Assembly: GCF_020172685.1 (NCBI RefSeq)
Contig: NZ_CP083986.1
Coordinates: 2,414,133-2,478,132 of the forward strand
Source of the DNA: [Mycobacterium] nativiensis
GTDB taxonomy: Bacteria; Actinomycetota; Actinomycetes; Mycobacteriales; Mycobacteriaceae
Direction: 5' to 3'
DNA: 64,000 bases
The notes under the pieces are model-generated. The model did no database searches, was not told the origin of the DNA, and saw nothing but the letters and a program-made list of their open reading frames with translations. Numbering within the stretch: the first letter of the stretch is position 1; each line of letters starts with the position of its first letter. The position numbers and the translations under genes are program-made. This document shows, in pieces, positions 1 through 11,132 of the stretch.

Positions 1-321
1 ATCACCGACTTCGCGCAGTCGGCGTTGGGTGACGTCGTCTTCGTGCAGCTGCCCGACGCGGGCGCCGAGCTGACCGCCGGCGACGCCTTCGGCGAGGTGG
101 AGTCCACCAAGTCCGTCTCGGACCTGTTTGCGCCGATCTCGGCGAAAGTGGTTGCCGTCAACGCCGATCTGGATGCCAGCCCGCAGCTGGTCAACTCCGA
201 CCCCTACGGCGCCGGCTGGCTGCTGGACCTTCAGGTGGCGGGCGGCGACTCAGAGGCGTTGGATCAGAGCCTTTCCGGCTTGCTGACCGCCGACGCCTAC
301 CGCGCGACGCTGGCCGAGTGA
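1..321 (+). CDS. gcvH: Glycine cleavage system H protein (5' end outside the window)
   Basis: Only the C-terminal 106 residues are present; the reading frame is open to base 1, so the true start lies upstream. GcvH carries the lipoyl arm that moves the aminomethyl group of glycine between the P, T and L proteins. The lipoyl-lysine motif [12 protein letters not shown] is visible, with the lysine codon at 109-111, followed by the conserved NSDPYGAGW stretch. It lies just before garA, as in M. tuberculosis (Rv1826, Rv1827), and shares the glycine theme with gcvP downstream. Confidence 0.95.
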   Translation: MTDFAQSALGDVVFVQLPDAGAELTAGDAFGEVESTKSVSDLFAPISAKVVAVNADLDASPQLVNSDPYGAGWLLDLQVAGGDSEALDQSLSGLLTADAYRATLAE

Positions 322-496
322 CGATTGCTAGCCTGCCTGCCGGGATACGCCGGGTATTCGCAGACACGATCCCGCGGTGCGGGGCACATTTTCGACCGCT
401 GCGCGGTACGGTCGACTCAACGGTCGCGGGTGTCCCGCGATGGATTCCCGGCGGATGTGACCAGGTAGCAGGACAGTGGCCAGTGAGGAGCAGCGG

Positions 497-970
497 GTGA
501 CGGAGAAGGACAACGACCAGGTAGGCGACGAGGTCACTGTGGAGACGACCTCGGTCTTTCGCGCTGATTTCCTGAGCGAACTCGACGCCCCCGCGCAGGC
601 GGGCGGCGAGGGCTTGACCTCGGGAGTCGAGGGACTGCCCGCGGGGTCGGCGCTGCTGGTCGTCAAGCGGGGTCCCAACGCCGGCTCGCGTTTCCTGCTC
701 GATCAAACAGTCACCGCGGCCGGACGGCACCCCGACAGCGACATCTTCCTCGACGATGTCACCGTCAGCCGCCGTCACGCCGAGTTCCGGCTGGAGGGCA
801 ACGAATTTCAGGTCGTCGACGTCGGCAGCCTCAACGGCACCTACGTCAACCGGGAGCCGGTCGACTCGGCGATCTTGGTCAACGGCGACGAGGTCCAGGT
901 CGGCAAGTTCCGCCTGGTGTTCCTGACCGGCCCGAAGTCGGGTGAGGCTGAGGCCGGGCCGGGCAGCTAG
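497..970 (+). CDS. garA: GarA, FHA-domain regulator of glutamate/2-oxoglutarate metabolism
   Basis: In mycobacteria GarA binds and controls 2-oxoglutarate dehydrogenase and glutamate dehydrogenase, and is switched off by PknB/PknG phosphorylation of an N-terminal threonine pair. That motif is present ([11 protein letters not shown] near residues 15-25), followed by a full FHA domain with [16 protein letters not shown] and GSLNGTYV. The GTG at 497 is chosen because GAGGAG at 485-490 is well spaced and the product (157 aa) then matches the family. An upstream in-frame GTG at 476 would add seven residues without a good ribosome site. The stop overlaps the next GTG by one base, so ftsR is probably cotranscribed. 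Confidence 0.95.
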   Translation: MTEKDNDQVGDEVTVETTSVFRADFLSELDAPAQAGGEGLTSGVEGLPAGSALLVVKRGPNAGSRFLLDQTVTAAGRHPDSDIFLDDVTVSRRHAEFRLEGNEFQVVDVGSLNGTYVNREPVDSAILVNGDEVQVGKFRLVFLTGPKSGEAEAGPGS

Positions 971-1707
971 TGAGCGCGCCTGACAGCCCTGAACTGGCCG
1001 GGATGTCGATCGGAGCGGTGCTGGATCTGCTGCGGCCGGATTTTCCCGATGTCACGATCTCCAAGATTCGCTTCCTGGAGACCGAGGGGCTGGTGACGCC
1101 GCAGCGGGCGGCGTCGGGCTACCGCCGATTCAGTGCCTATGACTGTGCCCGGCTGCGTTTCGTACTGACCGCGCAACGCGACCAGTACCTGCCGCTGAAG
1201 GTCATCAAGGCACGGTTGGACGCGGAACCGGATGGGGCGCTCCCGGTGAGCGAGTCGCCCTACCCGGTGCCGCGGTTGGTGGCCGCCGTCGGCGAGGACG
1301 CCCACAACGGCGCACCGGGTCCGATACCGCCCAGGCAGGTCCGGCTGAGCCGGGAGGACGTGCTGGACCGCTCTGGCGCCGACGACGCGTTGCTGGTGGC
1401 GTTGGTCAGATCCGGGGTGATCATCGCCGGGCCGGGTGGCTTCTTCGACGAGCAGGCCGTGGTCATATTGCAGTGCGCGCAGGGGCTGGCCGACTTCGGC
1501 GTCGAGCCGCGCCACCTGCGGCCGTTCCGCTCGGCGGCCGACCGGCAGGCCGACCTGGTCGCCCAGATCGCCGGACCGATGGTCAAGGGCGGCAAGGCCG
1601 GCGCACGTGACCGTGCTGACGACCTGGCACGCGAGGTAGCCGCACTGGCGATCGCGTTGCACACTGCACTGCTCAAGTCGGCGGTACACGACGTACTGCA
1701 CGGCTGA
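970..1707 (+). CDS. ftsR: FtsR, MerR-type transcriptional regulator
   Basis: The 245 aa protein has an N-terminal MerR helix-turn-helix (about residues 10-80, with [19 protein letters not shown] and [10 protein letters not shown]) and a long helical C-terminal part. It corresponds by position and sequence to Rv1828, the orthologue of corynebacterial FtsR, which acts on cell-division gene expression. The GTG start overlaps the garA stop (TAGTG), suggesting translational coupling. The assignment is strong; targets in this organism are inferred from the family. Confidence 0.9.
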   Translation: MSAPDSPELAGMSIGAVLDLLRPDFPDVTISKIRFLETEGLVTPQRAASGYRRFSAYDCARLRFVLTAQRDQYLPLKVIKARLDAEPDGALPVSESPYPVPRLVAAVGEDAHNGAPGPIPPRQVRLSREDVLDRSGADDALLVALVRSGVIIAGPGGFFDEQAVVILQCAQGLADFGVEPRHLRPFRSAADRQADLVAQIAGPMVKGGKAGARDRADDLAREVAALAIALHTALLKSAVHDVLHG

Positions 1708-1814
1708 GGACTAGACTTCGGCTCGGCGGGGCGTGGTGGGGCAATCGGTTGTCCGACCGGGTTTTGCAAGGCGTCGGACTCGGACACAAAGCACATGCGG
1801 AGGGCTGACCGGAG

Positions 1815-2309
1815 ATGGGTGAAGTACGCGTAGTCGGCATTCGCGTCGAGCAGCCGCAGAACCAGCCGGTGCTGCTGCTGCGTGAAGCCAACGGCGATCG
1901 TTACCTCCCGATCTGGATCGGGCAGGCCGAGGCCGCCGCCATCGCCCTGGAACAACAGGGTGTGGAGCCGGCCCGGCCCCTGACCCACGATCTGATTCGT
2001 GATCTCATTGCCGCGCTCGGACATTCGCTCAAGGAAGTTCGAATCGTCGACCTGCAGGAAGGCACGTTCTACGCCGACCTGATCTTCGATCGTGACATCA
2101 CAGTGTCGGCACGCCCGTCGGACTCGGTGGCGATCGCGCTGCGGGTCGGGGTGCCGATCTACGTCGAGGAGTCGGTACTGGCAGAGGCGGGGCTGCTGAT
2201 CCCCGATGAGAACGACGACGAGGGCTCCGGAGCGGTGCGCGAAGACGAGGTGGAGAAGTTCAAGGAGTTTCTCGATAGCGTGTCGCCGGACGATTTCAAA
2301 GCAACCTGA
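1815..2309 (+). CDS. DUF151 bifunctional nuclease family protein
   Basis: A 164 aa protein of the DUF151 family, which includes plant and bacterial proteins with reported DNase/RNase activity. The conserved core is visible: GIRVEQPQNQPVLLLRE, then YLPIWIGQAEAAAIA (about residues 35-50) and LTHDLIRDLIAALG, ending with an acidic tail. It sits between two MerR regulators, as does Rv1829. The ATG at 1815 follows the purine-rich stretch GGAG (1800-1812 region). Biological role in mycobacteria is not established. Confidence 0.88.
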   Translation: MGEVRVVGIRVEQPQNQPVLLLREANGDRYLPIWIGQAEAAAIALEQQGVEPARPLTHDLIRDLIAALGHSLKEVRIVDLQEGTFYADLIFDRDITVSARPSDSVAIALRVGVPIYVEESVLAEAGLLIPDENDDEGSGAVREDEVEKFKEFLDSVSPDDFKAT

Positions 2310-2540
2310 CTCGGCGCGGCGGCCTCAGCCCCGTCACAGATGCGTCTCATCTCCGAGTGGTCATGACGACACGCCCATCCGAAAGCAGGACGCGCAAAAC
2401 GCGGACCCCATACTTGACACCACGGCGGGAACAACTGCACGGCAGCCCGCCGCAGCGTATGCTCACACCAACTCGGGCAAGAGCAAACGCGGCCACCGGC
2501 CAGCCAGTGGCAACGAACGCGATCGGCGAGAGGAAGCAGC
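2310..2540. other. Intergenic gap before resR
   Basis: A 231 bp stretch between the DUF151 gene and resR. Short overlapping ORFs here have no family features. A resR promoter is likely, but no clear -10/-35 pair could be pointed to. Confidence 0.5.
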
Positions 2541-3179
2541 GTGGGCGAGCAACCGGGGCAGGAACAGCTGGACTTCGCCGGACAGTCCGATTCGGGCTGT
2601 GATGTCGAGGTCTCAGTGAAACCCCCTGCCGGCGGTGAACCGGTCCAGGCTGGGCTGTTCCCCGACGACTCGGTCCCCGACGAACTCATCGGCTACCGCG
2701 GGCCCAGCGCCTGCCAGATCGCCGGCATCACCTACCGCCAGCTCGACTACTGGGCCCGCACCTCGCTGGTGGTGCCCTCGATTAGGGGCGCGGCCGGCTC
2801 CGGCAGCCAGCGGCTGTACTCGTTCAAAGACATCCTGGTGCTCAAGATCGTGAAGCGACTCCTCGACACCGGCATCTCCCTGCACAACATCCGGATCGCG
2901 GTCGACCACCTGCGCGAGCGGGGTGTGCAGGATCTGGCCAACATCACGCTGTTCTCCGACGGCACCACCGTCTACGAGTGCACGTCGGCCGAAGAGGTCG
3001 TCGACCTGCTGCAAGGCGGTCAGGGCGTGTTCGGTATCGCGGTGTCGGGCGCGATGCGCGAACTGACCGGCGTCATCTCCGACTTCCCGGGTGAGCGAGC
3101 CGACGGCGGAGAGTCGATCGCCGCACCGGAGGACGAACTGGCCAGCCGCCGCAAGTTCCGCGACCGCAAGACCGGCTAA
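2541..3179 (+). CDS. resR: ResR, MerR-family transcriptional regulator
   Basis: A 212 aa protein with a MerR-type helix-turn-helix at about residues 45-115 (ITYRQLDYWARTSLVVPS, then QRLYSFKDILVLKIVKRLLDTG). It is the positional equivalent of Rv1830, named ResR for its link to post-antibiotic recovery in M. tuberculosis. The GTG start has a GAGAGGA ribosome site at 2528-2534. It is transcribed toward the glycine riboswitch and gcvP, but the 312 bp gap with its own regulatory RNA argues against one simple operon. Confidence 0.88.
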   Translation: MGEQPGQEQLDFAGQSDSGCDVEVSVKPPAGGEPVQAGLFPDDSVPDELIGYRGPSACQIAGITYRQLDYWARTSLVVPSIRGAAGSGSQRLYSFKDILVLKIVKRLLDTGISLHNIRIAVDHLRERGVQDLANITLFSDGTTVYECTSAEEVVDLLQGGQGVFGIAVSGAMRELTGVISDFPGERADGGESIAAPEDELASRRKFRDRKTG

Positions 3180-3242
3180 TCCGGAGTTCCCGCGGGAGTG
3201 CGGGGCAGCGCGTCCGAGTAGACTGGTCGGCGCATCGCACCC

Positions 3243-3430
3243 GCAGCGGGAGAGTCTCGTGGCAGCCAGCCACGGGCGCCGAAGGAGCAATACCTCTCCG
3301 TCAACCTCTCAGGCCCATGGACCGCCCGGGACATTGATGCCTCTGGAAAGCGGTGCCATGTGCACCCGCCGATGGGGAAAGGCTCCGGCGCCGACTGGCG
3401 GTGCGGGCCGAAACTCTCAGGCGCCCGGCG
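3243..3430 (+). promoter_or_regulatory. Tandem glycine riboswitch upstream of gcvP
   Basis: Two aptamer-like units stand head to tail. Unit 1 starts at GGGAGAG (about 3248-3254), has CGCCGAAGGAGCAA in the middle and closes with CTCTCAGGC at 3306-3314. Unit 2 starts at CTCTGGAAAG (3341-3350), has CCGCCGATGGGGAAA and closes with ACTCTCAGGC ending at about 3422. The CCGAAGG.GCAA and CTCTCAGGC elements are hallmarks of the Rfam glycine aptamer. The downstream gene encodes glycine decarboxylase, which fits induction by glycine. Expression platform and mechanism cannot be read with certainty. Confidence 0.92.
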
Positions 3431-3491
3431 CAGGGTGAAGACAGAGGGGGAGGGCCGACCGTAGGTGCCCGCTACCCCGCAGGAGTCTTCC

Positions 3492-6339
<2,848 letters not shown>

Positions 6340-6341
<2 letters not shown>

Positions 6342-6376
6342 GCCCGGCTGGGATCGGGTGCGGTCGCGCCGGGCTC
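6340..6376. terminator. Bidirectional hairpin between convergent genes
   Basis: The 9 bp arms GAGCCCGGC (6340-6348) and GCCGGGCTC (6368-6376) are perfect inverted repeats that touch both stop codons of gcvP and the converging gene. There is no clear T run, as is common for mycobacterial terminators. Confidence 0.6.
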
Positions 6377-6971
6377 AGAGCCCGGCGAGGCCGTCGAAGA
6401 ACCCGTTCAACCCGTCCATCGCGTCCTGGAACCCGGTGGACAGCCCGGTGCCCATGTCGTTGATGCCGGCGACCATGATCTGGAACTGATCCGACAGATC
6501 GTTGCCGAGCACGTTGAGGATGTTGCACAAGCTGGGGACCAACTCGCCGGTGGTGGGATCGGTGTCCATGTTCTCGGCGAACTGCCACATCTGCGCCCAG
6601 AAGCCCTGCTCCCACTGGTCCAGATTCGCGCCCAGGCTGCTGAAGCTCGCGCCCAGATTCGACCAGTCGAGGTCGGCGAGCGACGAATTGGCAACCTCAT
6701 TCAGGCTGGTGAACTGCTGGCCCAGTACATCGGGGATGTACTGGGCGAACCGGCCGATGAGCTCATTGACCTCACCCATTTCGGTGGCGAACTGTCCCAG
6801 TCCGAGGAAATCGCCGGGCTCCGGGGTCGATAGCGCGGTGAGTTCGATCGCGGTGGGTTCCGGGGCTCCCGGGGTAGGCGGTGCGATCAAGCCGGTGGTT
6901 GTCACGAACCCGGTCCAGAGCAGTGCGATTCCCGCGATCGCCTCGACGCGAGTTGCCGGCAGTCCAATCAT
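6375..6971 (-). CDS. Secreted mycobacterial protein of unknown function
   Basis: A 198 aa protein with a hydrophobic N-terminus (residues 10-30) ending in a proline-rich stretch, then the motif TAIELTA at residues 40-46. The rest is rich in F, L, N, D and Q and looks amphipathic and helical, with a single cysteine. I do not recognise a family. It resembles the many mycobacterial exported proteins that share this N-terminal design; three other proteins in this window (7309, 18942, 20068) carry the same motif. It diverges from the repeat protein at 7309, so the two may share a control region. Confidence 0.72.
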   Translation of the reverse strand: MIGLPATRVEAIAGIALLWTGFVTTTGLIAPPTPGAPEPTAIELTALSTPEPGDFLGLGQFATEMGEVNELIGRFAQYIPDVLGQQFTSLNEVANSSLADLDWSNLGASFSSLGANLDQWEQGFWAQMWQFAENMDTDPTTGELVPSLCNILNVLGNDLSDQFQIMVAGINDMGTGLSTGFQDAMDGLNGFFDGLAGL

Positions 6972-7308
6972 CGAATTCCCCCCAAAAAATGTTGAGCCCC
7001 CACTCAGTTACGAGGGAGAACCTACACGGGCGCAGCGGTGTCCGGGAAGCCAGGTGGCGGACGAATGCGACCGTCCACCACGCCGGCCCAAGTGTGCGCC
7101 GGCCCGGGGAGAATGACCGGGAAACAGCTGTTCGGGGCCCTATCGAGTGAGCTATGTGAACGTTGTTTCCGCCGTGGACGAGAAGTTCGAAAAAATCGAC
7201 ACCTGTCCAGAACGCGAGAACGCAAAATCAGTTAAATCTCATGTAAAGCCGAAAAAAGGCTTATGGTGACCTCATCCCAACCGTGGTGGAGATCACAAAG
7301 GAGAGATC
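6972..7308. promoter_or_regulatory. Divergent intergenic region between two secreted-protein genes
   Basis: 337 bp with no convincing gene; it is visibly more A/T-rich near 7180-7300 than its surroundings. It holds a small hairpin, AAGCC/GGCTT with a GAAAAAA loop (7246-7262), and the ribosome site AAAGGAGAG just before the ATG at 7309. The leader of the plus-strand gene is therefore probably long. Promoters for both genes are expected here, but no confident hexamers were picked. Confidence 0.5.
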
Positions 7309-8913
7309 ATGCCGCAACTCGCGCTTCGCCCTTACGTCACCGCCGGCATCGCCGTGGCAGGCGCCGGCATCATCGCGATCGCGCCGATCGCACCGGTATC
7401 GTCGGCGAGCCTGCCGTCGCCGGCTGCCGCCGCCGAGTTCCATGCGGTGCAGTTGACCGATGCGTGGTCGGATCTGTTCACCCACACCACGGCGAACCTG
7501 AAGAGCATCAGCGACAACACTGACCTGACCGCGATCACCCAGGTGTTCAGCGCGCTGTTCACCAACCCGCTCGGGGTGATCACTGCGGCCACCGACATCA
7601 CCCCGACCGTCACCACCGAGCTCGCGCCGCTGCCCGCGACGGTGGCGGTGCAGCTGCCGCCGGCCCTGGAACTGCTGATCGCCAACCTCGGGTCCCAGGC
7701 GATCATGCTGAACGCGGTCCACGGCGTCATCGGCCAACTCTCCGACCCGGCGACCGCTGGAAGCGCGCTGCTCAACGGTCCGGCCACCATCCTGGACGCC
7801 TACCTCAACGGCCAGGAGAACGTGAGCCTGCTCGGGGGCATCATCAACATCCCGGTGCTCAACGGGATTCTCGCGCCCGAGCAGAACCTCGAGATCGACC
7901 TCAACCTGACTAAGTTGCTGGACCTGCTCGGACTGAACAACCTGGATCTGAGCAATCTGGACCTGACCAATCTGCTGGACCAACTCGGCCTGGGCAACAT
8001 CACCCTTGGTTCGCTGTTCAGCGAGTTGGGCCTGGCCACCAAGGGTATCGGCGACCTGCTGGGCAACCCGACACTCGGCGGGCTGCTGGGAGACCTGGGA
8101 TTGGGTGACCTCGGCCTGGGCAGCTTCAGCCTCACCGGCATCCTGAGCGGTCTGGGGCTGGACACCAACGTCGACCTCAACAGTTTGAGCCTGGACTCGG
8201 TGCTCGGTGTGTTCGGGCTCAACCCGGACATCAACCTCGGCCTCAGCACGCTGCTGACCGATCTGGGTTTCGGCGGTCTGGTGAGCACGTCGCTGGGCAG
8301 CCTGCTCGGTGGCCTGCCCGGCGGAGTCCTGGCCGGCATCACCAACTCGTTGAACACGGTTCTCGGGGGTTTGATCAACGGACTTGGCGGGTTACTCGGT
8401 CCGCTGCTGGGCCCCGTGCTCGGGGGTGTGGTTCTCACCCCGCAGAACCTCATCGACGCCCTCAACGCCGTCACCGTCGGTGACCTGCTGGGCGGCCAGA
8501 CCCTGCACGACAGCGTTGCCGGCATCCTGCAGGCCCTGGGCGTCACGCTGCCGACCGGCGACCTGACCATCGGCGGAATCCTGGAAGGCCTGGGATTCTC
8601 CGCCTCCACCGGCGAGCTGACCCTGAGCGGACTGCTCGGCGGCCTGGGAGGCGGCCTCCTCGACATCAACATCGGCAGTCTGCTGGACGGGCTGAACCTG
8701 GGCGGCCTGCTGAGTGACCTGGGACTGTCCGACCTGAACCTTGATCTGAGCGGGATAGTCGGCGACCTGGGGAACCTGAACCTGGGCGATCTGCTGGGCG
8801 ACTTGCTGCCGAACATGGACTTGGCGAACATCAGCATCGGCTCGTTCGGCGGGCTGGTCACCGAACTGTTCGAGACCGTGCCGCAGCAGATCCTGGACGC
8901 GCTGGGCGGCTAG
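7309..8913 (+). CDS. Secreted Leu/Gly/Asp-rich repeat protein (GjpA-like)
   Basis: The 534 aa product has a signal-like N-terminus (LRPYVTAGIAVAGAGIIAIAP, residues 6-26), the motif HAVQLTD at 45-51, a roughly 150 aa folded-looking region, and from about residue 190 a long array of degenerate L/G/D/N-rich repeats built on LGDLGLGDLGL-type units. The N-terminal half resembles mycobacterial proteins annotated as outer-membrane porin GjpA, from memory of that family; the porin function is not visible in sequence. It lacks the PE domain and GGX repeats of PE_PGRS proteins. Start chosen by AAAGGAGAG. Likely exported and surface-associated. Confidence 0.8.
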   Translation: MPQLALRPYVTAGIAVAGAGIIAIAPIAPVSSASLPSPAAAAEFHAVQLTDAWSDLFTHTTANLKSISDNTDLTAITQVFSALFTNPLGVITAATDITPTVTTELAPLPATVAVQLPPALELLIANLGSQAIMLNAVHGVIGQLSDPATAGSALLNGPATILDAYLNGQENVSLLGGIINIPVLNGILAPEQNLEIDLNLTKLLDLLGLNNLDLSNLDLTNLLDQLGLGNITLGSLFSELGLATKGIGDLLGNPTLGGLLGDLGLGDLGLGSFSLTGILSGLGLDTNVDLNSLSLDSVLGVFGLNPDINLGLSTLLTDLGFGGLVSTSLGSLLGGLPGGVLAGITNSLNTVLGGLINGLGGLLGPLLGPVLGGVVLTPQNLIDALNAVTVGDLLGGQTLHDSVAGILQALGVTLPTGDLTIGGILEGLGFSASTGELTLSGLLGGLGGGLLDINIGSLLDGLNLGGLLSDLGLSDLNLDLSGIVGDLGNLNLGDLLGDLLPNMDLANISIGSFGGLVTELFETVPQQILDALGG

Positions 8914-8938
8914 CGGCGGGTCACCGCCACCGGCTGCC

Positions 8939-11062
8939 TCAGCCCAGCAGGGTGCTCAGGGCGCCCGCCAGCTCGGGGGAGTTCGCCCCCCGCAGGTTCT
9001 GGTAGGTGCCGCCGGACAACTGGGCAACCGACTGCCAGGTCGCCCGGTCGGCGTCGGCGCCGAAGTCGATGACGTTGACCGCGACCGGGCGCTGCGGGTC
9101 GGTGTTCTGCCGGATGAAGTCCTGCAGTCCCGGGCCATCCAGGGTCCGGTCGGTGTGCGGTCCGGCGGTGATGATGAGCACCGAATTGCTCTGCCCGGCA
9201 ACGTAACCGGCCAGGGCCTGGTTGTAGACCAGGCGCAGTGTGGTGAACGAGACCGCGCCACCGGAGATCGAGCTCAGCGCGTCGAGCTCACTGGTGAGCG
9301 TCTCCACCCGGGCCGTGCCGTTCACCTGGTCGTCCAGCGGGCCGGCCGTGACCACGTTGCGTCCCTCCGTGCCGTCGAAGGTCCACAGACCCACAGTGGC
9401 GTTCGGCGGCAGGGCCTTGATCCGCTGATCCAGGGCCGCGATCACGTGGGCCAACCGGGTCTTGCCGCCCTCGTCGGTGGTCATGGACTGATCAAGCATG
9501 AGCGTCACCGCCGAACGGCCAGGCAGCGTGCTGAGCGCATTGGCCAAGGTGGCGCGCGTCGCTTCGTCGCCCACCGACAAGGTGTCTGACACCGCCGGGA
9601 ATGAGGTGACGTCGCTGGTCGGCGCCGCGACGCCTTCGACCCGGAATCCGGCCTTGGCCAGTTCAGCCAGCTGGTCGGGCTTACGGGCGAATCGGGCGAA
9701 TTCGCTGGCGGCGCTGACCTGCTCCTGCGACAGCCATGAGCCGGCGAGCAACACGGTGGGGTAGTCGGCGACGGCCACCGGTCCCGGCGGCAACCAGGAG
9801 GCCAGCGTGCCGGCCGCGTCCGACAGCGACTGGCCACGGATGAACAGTTGCTGCTCGGTGGTCACCACCGCATGTACCGGCGCACCGGCCGGATCTCCTT
9901 GACGTAGCAGGACGTTCAGCGCTTCAGCCAGTGAATTGTCGGTCAGCTTGGGTTGGGCGCCGACCAGTCGGTGCACCGCCCCGGTCCCCTCGGTGACGGG
10001 GGCTCCCTTGGGGGCGGCGGCAGCGGCCACCGCCTCACCGGCCAGGAATGCGGCGTCACCGTTGCCGCCGACCGGCAGTGCCAGCCGCAGCGGTCCCCAG
10101 CCGGCCAGACCGAGCCGGCCCAATCCGTCCGGATCGGCCTGCAGGTCGGGCAGGGTCGCCCAATTCTGCCGCTGCAGCGCGGTATTGAGCTCCGGGCGCA
10201 CCGCCAGCATCACCGGCGAGGTGACCAGAGAACGACTGTCGGTCACCGTTTCTGAGCCGGCGGAAGCCTGCAGTCGGGCCGCCGAAACCGAGCTGCCCGG
10301 AACCCACAGCGCCGGGCGCTGGCCCAGCTGCGCCGGCCAGTCACCGATGAACCCGCTCACCACGGCATCGGGATCCACCGGCTTGACCTGAACCGAGACG
10401 CAGCGATCGCCGACCGGCTTGGCGGACTTGTTGAACCGGTCGGCAAAGCCCTGCAGGTGATCGGCGATCGACGGGTCGGCGACGACGGCGACCGTCAGGT
10501 CACCGTGGGCGCAGGTTCCGGCCGCGTCGGCGGAGCGATGCGACAACGAGTTGCCGAAGAAGCGCCACAGGATCACTGTGCCCACCAAGACGATCACCGC
10601 CACCAGTGCGGCGATCACGCCGACACTGACGCCTCGGCGCCCCGCGTCGTTGCGGTGCCGGCGCCACCGGTCGAGGTCGCGGTGGCCGCCGCGGGGCTCG
10701 TCCGGATCGGGCGTCTTGCCCGGGTAAGCGCCTCCGGCGACGCCGCCAACAGCACCGAAAGGCCCGGTGCGGTAACGCGTTTCCTCATCGGGTTCGCCGC
10801 CGCGACGCATGTACTGCGCGGGATCGGCGTCGTCAAAGCCCGCGTCGTCATAGCCCACATCGCGATAGCCCGCGTCGCCACCATCGGCAAACGGCTCGTC
10901 GTAGAACGCGTCGTGATAGTCGTCGACGTAGTCGTCGTCGTCCGGGTCGCCAAAGCCGTACAGATCGGGCCCGCCGGAGAAATGGCTCTCGTCGTCGGGC
11001 TCGCCGCCCCCCAGCGGCTCGTCGTCGAAATCGTCCGGACCGGGGAAACTGTGCCTACCCAC
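8939..11062 (-). CDS. Membrane-anchored substrate-binding/VWA-domain protein
   Basis: A 707 aa protein matching Rv1836c in position. It starts with a disordered acidic region rich in D, E, Y and G (about residues 1-130), then one membrane segment (VIAALVAVIVLVGTVILW). A region resembling a periplasmic solute-binding fold follows, then a C-terminal von Willebrand A domain with a MIDAS-like DQSMT. The GTG at 11062 gives the N-terminus VGRHSFPGPDD, typical of mycobacterial anchored proteins, and has GGAGAGGA upstream; a longer start at 11161 would overlap glcB. It is probably cotranscribed with glcB. Ligand and partner are unknown. Confidence 0.85.
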   Translation of the reverse strand: MGRHSFPGPDDFDDEPLGGGEPDDESHFSGGPDLYGFGDPDDDDYVDDYHDAFYDEPFADGGDAGYRDVGYDDAGFDDADPAQYMRRGGEPDEETRYRTGPFGAVGGVAGGAYPGKTPDPDEPRGGHRDLDRWRRHRNDAGRRGVSVGVIAALVAVIVLVGTVILWRFFGNSLSHRSADAAGTCAHGDLTVAVVADPSIADHLQGFADRFNKSAKPVGDRCVSVQVKPVDPDAVVSGFIGDWPAQLGQRPALWVPGSSVSAARLQASAGSETVTDSRSLVTSPVMLAVRPELNTALQRQNWATLPDLQADPDGLGRLGLAGWGPLRLALPVGGNGDAAFLAGEAVAAAAAPKGAPVTEGTGAVHRLVGAQPKLTDNSLAEALNVLLRQGDPAGAPVHAVVTTEQQLFIRGQSLSDAAGTLASWLPPGPVAVADYPTVLLAGSWLSQEQVSAASEFARFARKPDQLAELAKAGFRVEGVAAPTSDVTSFPAVSDTLSVGDEATRATLANALSTLPGRSAVTLMLDQSMTTDEGGKTRLAHVIAALDQRIKALPPNATVGLWTFDGTEGRNVVTAGPLDDQVNGTARVETLTSELDALSSISGGAVSFTTLRLVYNQALAGYVAGQSNSVLIITAGPHTDRTLDGPGLQDFIRQNTDPQRPVAVNVIDFGADADRATWQSVAQLSGGTYQNLRGANSPELAGALSTLLG

Positions 11063-11132
11063 GGTGGATGCGTCCTCTCCGCCTGGTCGGCTGTTCGGCC
11101 ACGGTGATTTCCACTTCAGATCAGGGTTTGGT

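Noticed and set aside
7309..8913. PE_PGRS identity for the repeat protein
   Set aside because: There is no PE domain and no GGA/GGN repeat; units are L/G/D based.
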